A stretch of DNA of 18,120 nt from JAVBKE01 sp031554215 (GCA_031554215.1 JAVBKF010000115.1:1-18120), one strand, 5' to 3'; positions 7,323 through 13,848 are shown, counted from the first letter of the stretch. Notes: generated by a model not told the origin, from the letters alone. Translations and numbers: made by a program.

Positions 7323-9239
7323 TTAGTTACCGAGCATTAACCGTACAACAGAGCCTGCTTGTACTTTTACGCCTGGTTCTGGCGATTGCTCAATGACTTT
7401 ACTTCCCTTGCCTTCTATCTCTGTTTTCAAATCATACATCTGATTGATGATTTCTTTCTTCTCAAGTCCGACAAGCTCTGGAACCTCTACTGTAACAGGA
7501 TCTGGCCATTGGTATTCTTTTTCAATTTGTTTATTACGTGGTTTTACATCAAGAGCAGGCAAGATGTCCTCTAGCATATTGCCAACGATTGGCGCAGCGA
7601 CTACACCACCAAATTGCACAGTATTCTTGGGGTTATCGACAGCGACGTAAACAACAACTTCTGGCTTGTCCGCCGGTGCAAACCCGATGAATGACACGAT
7701 ATGGTTGTTTTCTAAATAGTGACCATCTTGCGCTTTTTGTGCTGTCCCTGTTTTACCACCAACGCGGTAACTGTCAACATACGCGCCTCTACCAGTGCCG
7801 AGTGCAACAACAGATTCTAAGGCATCCCTTACTTGTTTTGAGGTAGCTTCTGAAATGACTTTACGCTTAACTTGTGGTTTTTTTTGCATGACAATCTTTC
7901 CAGTGGCTGGATCAACCACTTCCTTCGTGATGTATGGGGTATACAAAGTGCCACCATTTACAGCAGCAGCCACCGCCATTACTTGCTGAATCGGTGTTAC
8001 CGAAACGCCTTGACCAAATGCAGTTGTCGCTTGTTCGACAGGTCCGACTTGGCTCATTTTAAACATAATCCCTGTGCCTTCACCCGAAAGATCAATGCCT
8101 GTTTTGGCTCCGAACCCAAAATCCTTAATATAAGAAAATAGTTTTTCCTTGCCTAGCCGATTACCTAGTTCAACAAAACCTGGGTTACATGAATTTTGGA
8201 CGACTTCTAGAAATGTCTCAGCACCATGCCCTCCTGGCTTCCAGCATTTAAGCCGAGACCCTTCCACTTCAACAGCACCAGGATCGAAGAATTCATCTTT
8301 CTCGAGGTCTACTTTCTTCTCTTCAAGTGCAGCTGCTAAGGTAATAATTTTAAAAGTTGACCCTGGCTCGTAGGTACTCCAAACAGGTAGGTTCCGGTTA
8401 TAGACCTCTTGCGGTACATCTTTGTAATCACTAGGGTCAAAGTTTGGTCTACTGGACATGCCGAGAATCTCACCCGTATTGGGATTTACTGCTATTGCAA
8501 TGCTTCCATCAGGATCATATTTTGCCTGAGCAATATCTAGTTCACGTTCCATAATTGTCTGCACTTTGTTGTCTATCGTCAAAACGAGGTCATTACCGTT
8601 TTTTGGATTTTGATAATCATCTGCAAGGTTCTCTAGCTTGTTTCCTTTTGCATCTGAGTAGAGTTTCACACTACCTTTGTCACCTTTTAGTAGCTTGTCG
8701 TAAGTCAGTTCGAGTCCGACGAGTCCTTGATTATCAATACCAGCAAATCCAAGTACTTGAGATAATTCCTTGCCAAAAGGGTAGGAACGCTTTGAATCTT
8801 CTGCAATATAAACGCCCTCTAGCGATAACGCTCTTATTTCCTTTGCTACCTCGTGGCTAATCTTCCTACCTTCTGGGATTCTTTCAATCATTGATTTCTT
8901 TGTCAGATGTGCCAGAATTGGGGCTGACTCAACTTGCAATATGCCCGACAATTGTTCAGCTGTTTTTTCGGGGTTTTTAATTTGTCTAGGTACCACGTAG
9001 ATCGTTGGTGTACTTTTGTTGGTTGCTAGGACAACGCCATTTCGGTCTTTAATCTCCCCACGTTTTGGCTCAAATGGAATGTTTCTGCTCCATGAATCTT
9101 TGGCACGGCTCATTAGCGTTGCACCATTGAACAGTTGTACGTACCCTAGTCGGATATCAATGACGATAAGGGCCGTGAGACCGAAAATGAGCGCCCAAAT
9201 TAGTCTTGATCTTAGTGTCACATTTGCTACTCTTTTCAC
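7323..9239 (-). CDS. spoVD: Stage V sporulation protein D, class B penicillin-binding protein
   Basis: Membrane-anchored peptidoglycan transpeptidase that cross-links the spore cortex in the outer forespore membrane. With the GTG start at 9237-9239 (GAGGTGGA precedes it, and the N-terminus MKRVANVTLRSRL matches B. subtilis SpoVD) the product is 638 residues. A GTG three codons upstream (9248) overlaps that ribosome binding site. Features: a transmembrane helix at about 13-31, dimerisation domain (RGEIKDRNG), active-site STFK with Ser294, SCN at 350-352, KTGT at 496-499, and one C-terminal PASTA domain (about 583-638). The single PASTA domain favours SpoVD over PbpB. Cys332 and Cys351 match the redox-controlled pair of B. 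subtilis SpoVD. Neither pbpB nor murE is adjacent, unlike the usual cluster. Confidence 0.93.
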   Translation of the reverse strand: MKRVANVTLRSRLIWALIFGLTALIVIDIRLGYVQLFNGATLMSRAKDSWSRNIPFEPKRGEIKDRNGVVLATNKSTPTIYVVPRQIKNPEKTAEQLSGILQVESAPILAHLTKKSMIERIPEGRKISHEVAKEIRALSLEGVYIAEDSKRSYPFGKELSQVLGFAGIDNQGLVGLELTYDKLLKGDKGSVKLYSDAKGNKLENLADDYQNPKNGNDLVLTIDNKVQTIMERELDIAQAKYDPDGSIAIAVNPNTGEILGMSSRPNFDPSDYKDVPQEVYNRNLPVWSTYEPGSTFKIITLAAALEEKKVDLEKDEFFDPGAVEVEGSRLKCWKPGGHGAETFLEVVQNSCNPGFVELGNRLGKEKLFSYIKDFGFGAKTGIDLSGEGTGIMFKMSQVGPVEQATTAFGQGVSVTPIQQVMAVAAAVNGGTLYTPYITKEVVDPATGKIVMQKKPQVKRKVISEATSKQVRDALESVVALGTGRGAYVDSYRVGGKTGTAQKAQDGHYLENNHIVSFIGFAPADKPEVVVYVAVDNPKNTVQFGGVVAAPIVGNMLEDILPALDVKPRNKQIEKEYQWPDPVTVEVPELVGLEKKEIINQMYDLKTEIEGKGSKVIEQSPEPGVKVQAGSVVRLMLGN

Positions 9240-9344
9240 TTTGTCCACCTCAATTTAAAGGTATGAAAACAGGTAGTTGACATAGAACAAAAAAGTGACA
9301 AGTTATAAGTGTAAATTGTTCAACGATCATTAAAGTGTTAGATT

Positions 9345-11007
9345 TCAATGTTTATTCCAAAGATAAATTGTCTCAAGTAATTGATTCATTCTGTCATTTA
9401 AATCATAGGAGCTTTTGAGCTCATCAAGGCTAGCTTGTGCAAGTGCGTGATGAGCAAATCCAATCTTATTTTTTAAGAAGTCTTTACCTTTGCCTTTTTT
9501 TAGATTCTCAATATAACCTTCAATGTTATCGAACTGATTAAACACAGCTTCTGAACTTTTTACGTCAAAACATCTTTTTATCACATCTTGTGGTAAATAA
9601 TTTTCAATCTCCCTTCCTTTAGTTATCCAACACATTACTCCAATATCCTTGGCTTCCTCATTTATCCTTTTTTTCGTTTCGTTTATTTTTGACTGTGCAC
9701 TTTTCTTATCGCTGTCAATTAAAATTACAGCGTTCCTGTTGACCTTTATTAAATTAATAAGATCATCTGCTTCAACTACAGTAAGATTAGAAAGTAATCT
9801 TCCTCCGTAAAAAACACACTGATAGTCTTTTCCTTCCTTTAAATTTCCGTTAGACCAAAGATTAATCCATTTATTGATATAGATTCTATCAGAAGGGCCC
9901 TCTACCCAGATAATTCCGTTTGATTGCAATAAGTCACTTGCTTTTATTCCTAGGTCATTTAAGATGTGGCTTTTTTGGATATGACCACTAGCGTTCAAAA
10001 GTTTTATTTCATCATTTTCCCTTTGAACATGTAGAATATTCACTTCATCACTGTTTTGAAAATTATCTAACAGCACATTTGAGTGCGTTGTTAAGAAAAA
10101 AATTGCACCCTGTTTTGTTAACTGTTCAACATACTTTAATAATCTTCTCTGTAACGATGGATGTAAATTGTTTTCAAGTTCTTCGAACATAAAAATATAG
10201 TCAGATAAACTTCTCTTTTCTGTCTCAGGAATAAGAATTGTATACACCAATACCATTAAAATTGTTTTTAAACCACTTCCAGAAGAAGACAAAGGAATTC
10301 TCCCCTTTTTGTCTTCTCTCAAAAATATTTCCCAGTTAGTTTTATCACTAATTTTTACTTGTTGCGTCACAATTTCTGTAAAGGTAGCGTCTTCGCCCAT
10401 AATTTCATTCAATTTACTTAGAAGCTTTTCTCGTACAAGACTTTCATTATAATTGCTCTTATTTAAAAAATTATTTATTATTCTAGTAATTCCATTTCCG
10501 TTTCCATCAACCAACATTGACTCATTTTCAATTTCCGGAAAAATATTTCTTTCAGCAAAAATTCTTTTTGTACCCTTCTTTTCCATTGCTATATTTGCAG
10601 TTAAATTATCCCAATATTCTTTATGCCTTAATGAGAACTTTTCATCTAATCGCTCAATATTCTGGAAAACTCGCGTTTGAACTTTACCATGACCTTCATA
10701 TCTCAAATATGAAGTCGCTTCCAATAAAACGCCTTCCAAATTCATAATGATTACCAGCAATAATCCCTCCAAACGTAGTACGACTAAATACCATGGCAAT
10801 TTCGCTCTCCAAAAGTTTCTTTTCTAAAAATATATTTCCGTTGTAATTTTTCAACTTATCTCCATCATAAATTATTTCAACAACGTCTAAGAGACTTGAT
10901 TTCCCAATGTTATTTTTTCCTATAACAACGTTTATTGGCTGCAAGTTTTCTATAGTGGTTTTCGGAAAGCATTTGTAATCTTCGAAATGAATTTTTGTTA
11001 TGTCCAT
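9345..11007 (-). pseudogene. OLD-family ATP-dependent nuclease (AAA + TOPRIM), frameshifted
   Basis: The 5' part (ATG 11005-11007, behind GGGGAGTGA) encodes MDITKIHFEDYKCF and a Walker A motif, GKNNIGKSS. It ends at a TGA (10696-10698) after GSDFIFEI. The rest continues in the +1 frame from about 10700 (YEGHGKVQTRVFQN) to 9345. That part holds the ABC-type signature (SSSGSG), Walker B (FMFEELENNLHP), the H-loop (FFLTTHSN) and a TOPRIM domain (WVEGPSDR, VILIDSD, GREIENYLP). ATG to final stop is 1663 nt, exactly one base more than 554 codons, so a single inserted base explains the break. Solitary OLD proteins of about 550 residues are linked to phage defence (class 1). No UvrD-like GajB partner is beside it, so Gabija is unlikely. 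The gene is visibly more AT-rich than its neighbours, suggesting transfer. A sequencing error is possible. Confidence 0.85.
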
Positions 11008-11070
11008 TCTATGTATCACTCCCCTATATTTATTGTCTAACTGGTATAGCCAACTGACGATTAAAGAAAT

Positions 11071-11099
11071 TTGCACGAATAAATTTAAAATGTTATGAT
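11071..11099 (+). promoter_or_regulatory. Putative sigma-A promoter of the antisense (antitoxin) RNA
   Basis: TTGCAC (11071-11076), a 17-nt spacer and TATGAT (11094-11099) give a good sigma-A promoter pointing towards the toxin gene. Start is expected near 11106. It lies in the gap upstream of the OLD-like gene and diverges from it. Confidence 0.55.
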
Positions 11100-11109
11100 T
11101 ACAATATAG

Positions 11110-11137
11110 AAAAGGAGCAACGCGTCAACGTTGCCCC
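11110..11137 (-). terminator. Terminator of the toxin mRNA
   Basis: On the minus strand GGGGCAACG and CGTTGCTCC form a 9-bp stem (one G-U pair) around a 6-nt loop, followed by TTTT. It would end the toxin transcript about 80 nt after the toxin ORF and before the OLD-like gene. Confidence 0.6.
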
Positions 11138-11185
11138 TTAATAACAGTCCGCATAAGAGCGGTCAGCTAGCAAAATCATACATCT

Positions 11186-11229
11186 ATAAAAAATAGACCT
11201 ATTCTTTGGCTGAACGGTCTATTTTTTAT
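11186..11229. terminator. 14-bp perfect stem, bidirectional terminator overlapping the toxin stop codon
   Basis: ATAAAAAATAGACC (11186-11199) pairs perfectly with GGTCTATTTTTTAT (11216-11229) around a 16-nt loop. The T-run lies in the distal arm for either direction. It is the likely end of the plus-strand antisense RNA. On the minus strand it overlaps the last codons of the toxin (TAG at 11219-11221). Confidence 0.7.
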
Positions 11230-11302
11230 CGTTATGTCGAGCCACTAAAAGAATCAAAGTTGCGAAAGCTGTTGCAAACATTAAAGCTTCGTAAACTGAC
11301 AT
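11219..11302 (-). CDS. Putative holin-like toxin (Hol-Tox), type I toxin-antitoxin system
   Basis: A 27-residue peptide starting MSVYEALMFATAF: the S-x-Y-E-x-L-M start followed by one hydrophobic helix (about residues 5-21) and a charged tail (RHNDKK) is the hallmark of the Hol-Tox family, related to TxpA, BsrG and BsrE of Bacillus. Such peptides act in the membrane and are silenced by an antisense RNA. The ATG (11300-11302) follows GGGGGTGG, buried in a hairpin (11307-11328). A strong promoter lies at 11360-11388, so the mRNA begins near 11353 and probably ends near 11108. The ORF is too short for most gene callers. Toxicity is inferred from the family only. Confidence 0.8.
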   Translation of the reverse strand: MSVYEALMFATAFATLILLVARHNDKK

Positions 11303-11306
11303 AGCA

Positions 11307-11328
11307 CCACCCCCTTTCTGGGGGCTGG
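11307..11328 (-). promoter_or_regulatory. Hairpin sequestering the toxin Shine-Dalgarno sequence
   Basis: In the toxin mRNA, CCA-G-CCCCC pairs with GGGGG-TGG around a short AGAAA-type loop with one bulged G. The 3' arm is the Shine-Dalgarno sequence itself, ending 4 nt before the ATG. The mRNA should be translated poorly unless refolded, a familiar safety feature of type I toxins. Confidence 0.65.
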
Positions 11329-11359
11329 CCAACCGTTCTTAGCACTGCTATCAGTGGTA

Positions 11360-11388
11360 ATTATACATTCTAGGTATTGTTATGTCTA
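11360..11388 (-). promoter_or_regulatory. Sigma-A promoter of the holin-like toxin
   Basis: The minus strand has TAGACA (plus 11383-11388), exactly 17 nt, and a perfect TATAAT (plus 11360-11365). It predicts a start near 11353 and a 5' leader of about 50 nt containing TAGCA-G-TGCTA and the SD hairpin. Confidence 0.7.
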
Positions 11389-11435
11389 TCGTTATTTTGG
11401 CTATCACATACCTAAATCATCCTAAGTGTCCTAGA

Positions 11436-11552
11436 CTATGCTTGATTAACATAAATGCCTGACTTCAGGGTATTGACCATACTCACACCGCACACTACTT
11501 GACCTATGAAATGTTTCAAAACCCAAATAAAAAATGCCCCCAGCGAGGGCAT
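11436..11552 (-). CDS. Micro-ORF B with IGQVVCGV core (tentative)
   Basis: A 38-codon frame whose centre reads LKHFIGQVVCGVSMVN. The eight-residue core is shared with micro-ORF A (11771-11872), and all six nucleotide differences in the 24-nt core are silent third-position changes, which suggests selection on a peptide. The only ATG (11550-11552) lies inside a terminator hairpin and lacks a good ribosome binding site; a TTG just before KHF is an alternative start. I do not recognise the family. It may be a decayed remnant. Confidence 0.3.
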   Translation of the reverse strand: MPSLGAFFIWVLKHFIGQVVCGVSMVNTLKSGIYVNQA

Positions 11553-11558
11553 TTTTTT
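11530..11558. terminator. Bidirectional terminator hairpin
   Basis: AAAAATGCCC (11530-11539) pairs with GGGCATTTTT (11547-11556), with an A-tract to the left and T-tract to the right. No gene is assigned to it with confidence. It may shield the toxin locus from neighbouring transcription. Confidence 0.75.
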
Positions 11559-11770
11559 ATGTTACAGTTTTAATTATCCTACTTTATTTTTTCAAACATT
11601 GTTACGCTTCGTTTCCTTCAGCAGATCGAACAATCTCCCTAAATAAAACTTCTATAATAAGTCCCCCTGAATAAATCCGACAATTCTATCTAGCACCAAA
11701 TCGGCTTTTTTACATTACATTTATCCACAAATGCTCAATTTTCACCATCATAGCATCATTCCCATACACA
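11559..11770. other. AT-rich intergenic stretch without a supported gene
   Basis: Short frames exist on the minus strand, including an AGGGGG motif four bases before an ATT-initiated 18-codon frame (ending SAEGNEA), but none has a normal start codon or recognisable product. No tRNA or strong hairpin is seen. Most likely decayed accessory DNA. Confidence 0.4.
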
Positions 11771-11872
11771 CTAAAAAACGACTGCCGTAGCAGTCGTTAT
11801 GCGTATTGCGGCGAAAATCAGTACTCCACATACTACTTGCCCAATTAAGGACGAGATTTTCGGCTTATGCAA
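11771..11872 (-). CDS. Micro-ORF A with IGQVVCGV core (tentative)
   Basis: A 33-codon frame starting at TTG 11870-11872 (HKPKISSL, then IGQVVCGV, LIFAAIRI) and ending in the terminator at 11773-11798. It is mostly hydrophobic, so a small membrane peptide is conceivable. No clear ribosome binding site is visible. The only support for coding is the third-position-only divergence from micro-ORF B. The same DNA also contains an inverted repeat, CGAAAATC/GATTTTCG, around the core, so a structured RNA at the 3' end of the yisL transcript is an alternative. Confidence 0.3.
   Translation of the reverse strand: MHKPKISSLIGQVVCGVLIFAAIRITTATAVVF
11773..11798 (-). terminator. Intrinsic terminator downstream of yisL and micro-ORF A
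   Basis: On the minus strand AACGACTGC and GCAGTCGTT form a perfect 9-bp stem with a 4-nt loop, followed by a T-run (11773-11778). It is the first strong terminator after yisL. Confidence 0.8.
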
Positions 11873-11924
11873 ATCAGCTCATCGCAGAATCTAGTGTACC
11901 ATACTTTTCGCTAGGTAGCTAGTC

Positions 11925-12260
11925 TTACATTGGTAATGTTACGTAGCCTAAATAAAAGACACCAACTAAGCAGACTGCCATTATAATCCAAGCAACCATT
12001 GTACTTTCTTTACGTTTTTGCTTCCCAATGATAATCTCGAACAATCCGACAATACCAATACCGAGAAGTAACTTAACAGTAACCCATAAAGGCTCAATTT
12101 CAAAGACTTTCCAAGTAAGAATGAGACCTGTGATGATGATGATAACCATCATAAGTCGAAGAACCATATGTAGTGCAATATGTTTGATAGGTGTGAACAC
12201 AAGGATTGCAAAAAGAATAAAGGCAATTGTCCAAGCGTATACATGATATTCGGTTGGCAT
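11925..12260 (-). CDS. yisL: DUF1516 family membrane protein YisL
   Basis: Integral membrane protein of unknown function, conserved in Bacillales. From ATG 12260 the product is 111 residues with four predicted transmembrane helices: about 9-25, 31-52, 60-77 and 87-106. The third is followed by the basic loop GKQKRKES. Length and layout match B. subtilis YisL (118 residues). The frame extends three codons upstream to a GTG, but that GTG lies inside the ribosome binding site AAGGAGGTGG (12266-12275), so ATG is the real start (spacing 6 nt). It stands alone between two terminators; no clear promoter was found, only a weak TTGAAT-containing stretch. Confidence 0.9.
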   Translation of the reverse strand: MPTEYHVYAWTIAFILFAILVFTPIKHIALHMVLRLMMVIIIITGLILTWKVFEIEPLWVTVKLLLGIGIVGLFEIIIGKQKRKESTMVAWIIMAVCLVGVFYLGYVTLPM

Positions 12261-12311
12261 ACTTTCCACCTCCTTAACAGTGTTAATCCATATCCACTAT
12301 ATAGAAAAATT

Positions 12312-12352
12312 CAAAAAAAGTAAATGCCTATATTGGTATAGGCATTTACTTT
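12312..12352 (-). terminator. Strong intrinsic terminator of btuF
   Basis: A perfect 16-bp stem, AAAGTAAATGCCTATA (12317-12332) with its complement at 12337-12352, has a 4-nt loop. On the minus strand the stem leads into TTTT and further T-rich sequence. It separates btuF from yisL. Confidence 0.88.
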
Positions 12353-12434
12353 ATCAAATATTACCATCACTGATATTTCCAGCAACTGTGACTTGTACGG
12401 AGTGTATTCTCGAATAAATCTAGTAGACAGATGA

Positions 12435-13394
12435 TTACTTCGCTTCAGGATAAACTGCATAGAATAGATCATTCAATCCCTCAACTAGTCTCGGTCCTGG
12501 CCGCGAAAGTGGATCATTATTAAGATCATACACTTGTCCATTCTTCACTGCATTTGTGTCTTCCCAGCCTGGTCTTGTCGTAACTTGTTTGACCGGATCT
12601 TCTGAGTAGTCGCCATAGGTAGTGATAATGACATCAGGGTTCGCAGCGACGACAAGTTCATCACTCATTTTTGACCAGCCATCGACATCCTTCGCAACAT
12701 TCTCAGCATGAATCATTGTCAACATTTCATCAACAAATGTGCCATTGCCGCCAGTATAAATCTCAGGGCTAGGTGAAATTTCTACCCAGACTTTTGGTGA
12801 TTCACCGTCCATCTCATCTGCTTTCTGACTGATTTTATCTACCTCGTTTTTCATTGATGTCACAATTTCCTCAGCCTTATCCTCAGCCTCAACAACCTTT
12901 CCAAACGTTTCGATGCTGTCGTAAGTCCCCTCAAATGTTGTCGCATTATCGTCAACAACGAATACATCGATGCCAGCATCTTCAAATTGTGGTTTAAATG
13001 ATTCATATTTAGCGACATGCGAAGCAGAAATCATCACCATATCAGGGTCATTAGCTAAGATGGCTTCTATATTCAAATCCATACCGCCATACTTTGGCTT
13101 CTCAGTGACCTCTAGAGGATAGTTATCAAAATCGGATATACCAACCACCCGGTCTCCCTCACCAAGCGCGTAAATAATCTCTGTTGCACTAGGTATTAAG
13201 GAAATAATTTCCTTTGGCTCCTTCGTAAAGGTTACTTCCTCTCCGAGTCCATCTGTAACCGTAACAGAATAATCAGATGTTTCATTTGATTTTTTAGTTG
13301 CTGGTTCTTCTGTTTGACCACAACCTGTCGCAATGAACATAGACAGAATCAGTAGTAAACTCAGCACACTTCTTCTTTTCTTCATTTTCCGCAT
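12435..13394 (-). CDS. btuF: Cobalamin ABC transporter substrate-binding lipoprotein (BtuF-like)
   Basis: Extracytoplasmic lipoprotein of the Peripla_BP_2 (iron/B12 binding) family that would deliver cobalamin or a precursor to an ABC permease. The 319-residue product has a basic N-terminus, a hydrophobic signal and a lipobox-like IATGC. The mature protein shows the typical phrases IISLIPSATEIIYALGEGDRVVG, YGGMDLNIEAILANDPDMV and SRPGPRLVEGL. ATG 13394 follows GGGAGGT (13404-13410); an in-frame TTG lies further up. The cobalamin riboswitch upstream supports B12 rather than siderophore as ligand. No permease (BtuC) or ATPase (BtuD) gene is adjacent and a strong terminator follows, so the partners must be elsewhere. 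Confidence 0.88.
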   Translation of the reverse strand: MRKMKKRRSVLSLLLILSMFIATGCGQTEEPATKKSNETSDYSVTVTDGLGEEVTFTKEPKEIISLIPSATEIIYALGEGDRVVGISDFDNYPLEVTEKPKYGGMDLNIEAILANDPDMVMISASHVAKYESFKPQFEDAGIDVFVVDDNATTFEGTYDSIETFGKVVEAEDKAEEIVTSMKNEVDKISQKADEMDGESPKVWVEISPSPEIYTGGNGTFVDEMLTMIHAENVAKDVDGWSKMSDELVVAANPDVIITTYGDYSEDPVKQVTTRPGWEDTNAVKNGQVYDLNNDPLSRPGPRLVEGLNDLFYAVYPEAK

Positions 13395-13443
13395 CCTATC
13401 TCTACCTCCCAATTTTTAAAAACAATAAATATGTTGAAGCATT

Positions 13444-13473
13444 AAAAAACCCTTTGCCAGAATTCACAAAGGG
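13444..13473 (-). terminator. Riboswitch expression-platform terminator
   Basis: CCCTTTG and CAAAGGG (plus 13450-13456 and 13467-13473) form a 7-bp stem, followed on the minus strand by TTTTTT. It lies between the cobalamin aptamer and btuF, as expected for attenuation when adenosylcobalamin is bound. Confidence 0.75.
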
Positions 13474-13475
13474 AG

Positions 13476-13496
13476 TCAGATTACAGTTATTTCCAT
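13476..13496 (-). CDS. Possible leader hexapeptide ORF in the btuF leader
   Basis: ATG at 13494-13496 opens a six-codon frame (MEITVI, then TGA). It is preceded at ideal distance by AAGGAGGA, one of the best ribosome binding sites in the window, and stops 3 nt before the terminator stem. It may couple translation to attenuation, or be a remnant start of another gene. No homologue is recognised. Confidence 0.4.
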   Translation of the reverse strand: MEITVI

Positions 13497-13539
13497 GTAG
13501 TCCTCCTTACTTTTTCCCTCCGAAAAATAGGCAATTAGC

Positions 13540-13712
13540 ATTAAGCAGGTTTCCTGACTAGACAGTCACTTTACTTAGATGTCCTTCCCAGCATAAAGCC
13601 AGTGGAAATATGGATCTGTTCATCGTGTCTACAGTAGCGGGGGCTGTGTGATCTCATCCTAGTGATAAGTCAACTTCCCTATTATCCCTATCGGGCACTT
13701 AATGTTAGGTAT
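13540..13712 (-). ncRNA. Cobalamin (B12) riboswitch aptamer
   Basis: The minus strand carries the conserved cobalamin elements in order: ATAGGGAA, a stem, GCCCCCGCTACTGT, CCACTGG, GGGAAGGAC, then the B12-box-like AGTCAGGAAACCTGC (plus 13545-13559). It binds adenosylcobalamin-type ligands and represses the downstream gene. Here it sits between a sigma-A promoter and a terminator upstream of btuF. Ends are approximate. Confidence 0.93.
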
Positions 13713-13727
13713 TTAATTGTTGCTTTC

Positions 13728-13756
13728 ATTGTAACGAACTGACGTCAAAAAGACAA
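13728..13756 (-). promoter_or_regulatory. Sigma-A promoter of the cobalamin riboswitch-btuF transcript
   Basis: The minus strand has TTGTCT (plus 13751-13756), a 17-nt spacer and TACAAT (plus 13728-13733). Transcription would start near 13721, just before the aptamer. Confidence 0.6.
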
Positions 13757-13848
13757 TAGTCTTTCAGCACTAAGAAGGTCCATTGGTTACATGTGATCTA
13801 TGATGGATAACGACAGCTTAAAGAGAACAAAATTTTCAGTTCAATAAA

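Larger units (their letters stand above)
11106..11230 (+). ncRNA. Candidate antisense antitoxin RNA (RatA-like arrangement)
   Basis: Inferred transcript of about 125 nt between the promoter at 11071-11099 and the 14-bp stem terminator at 11186-11229. It contains no convincing ORF. It is fully complementary to the 3' untranslated region and the last codons and stop of the holin-like toxin mRNA on the other strand, the 3'-overlap layout of txpA/ratA-type loci. It folds into at least three hairpins: 11114-11137, CCGC/GCGG near 11150-11162, and the terminator. No expression evidence is available. Confidence 0.5.

Noticed and set aside
9257..9285. Sigma-E-like promoter (CATACCTT with upstream ATG-like -35) for spoVD
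   Set aside because: The -10 would place the transcript start at the ribosome binding site itself, and the -35 match is poor. A real sigma-E promoter for spoVD may exist but I cannot locate it.
9345..11007. Gabija (GajA) assignment for the OLD-like gene
   Set aside because: GajA works with an adjacent UvrD-like helicase GajB. None is present on either side, so a solitary class 1 OLD protein is more likely.
11640..11700. ATT-initiated 18-codon minus-strand frame ending SAEGNEA behind AGGGGG
   Set aside because: ATT starts are very rare, there is no recognisable product and the surrounding DNA looks degraded.
11100..11900. CRISPR array or tandem repeat in the hairpin-rich intergenic region
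   Set aside because: The hairpins differ from each other in sequence and spacing; there are no regularly spaced direct repeats.
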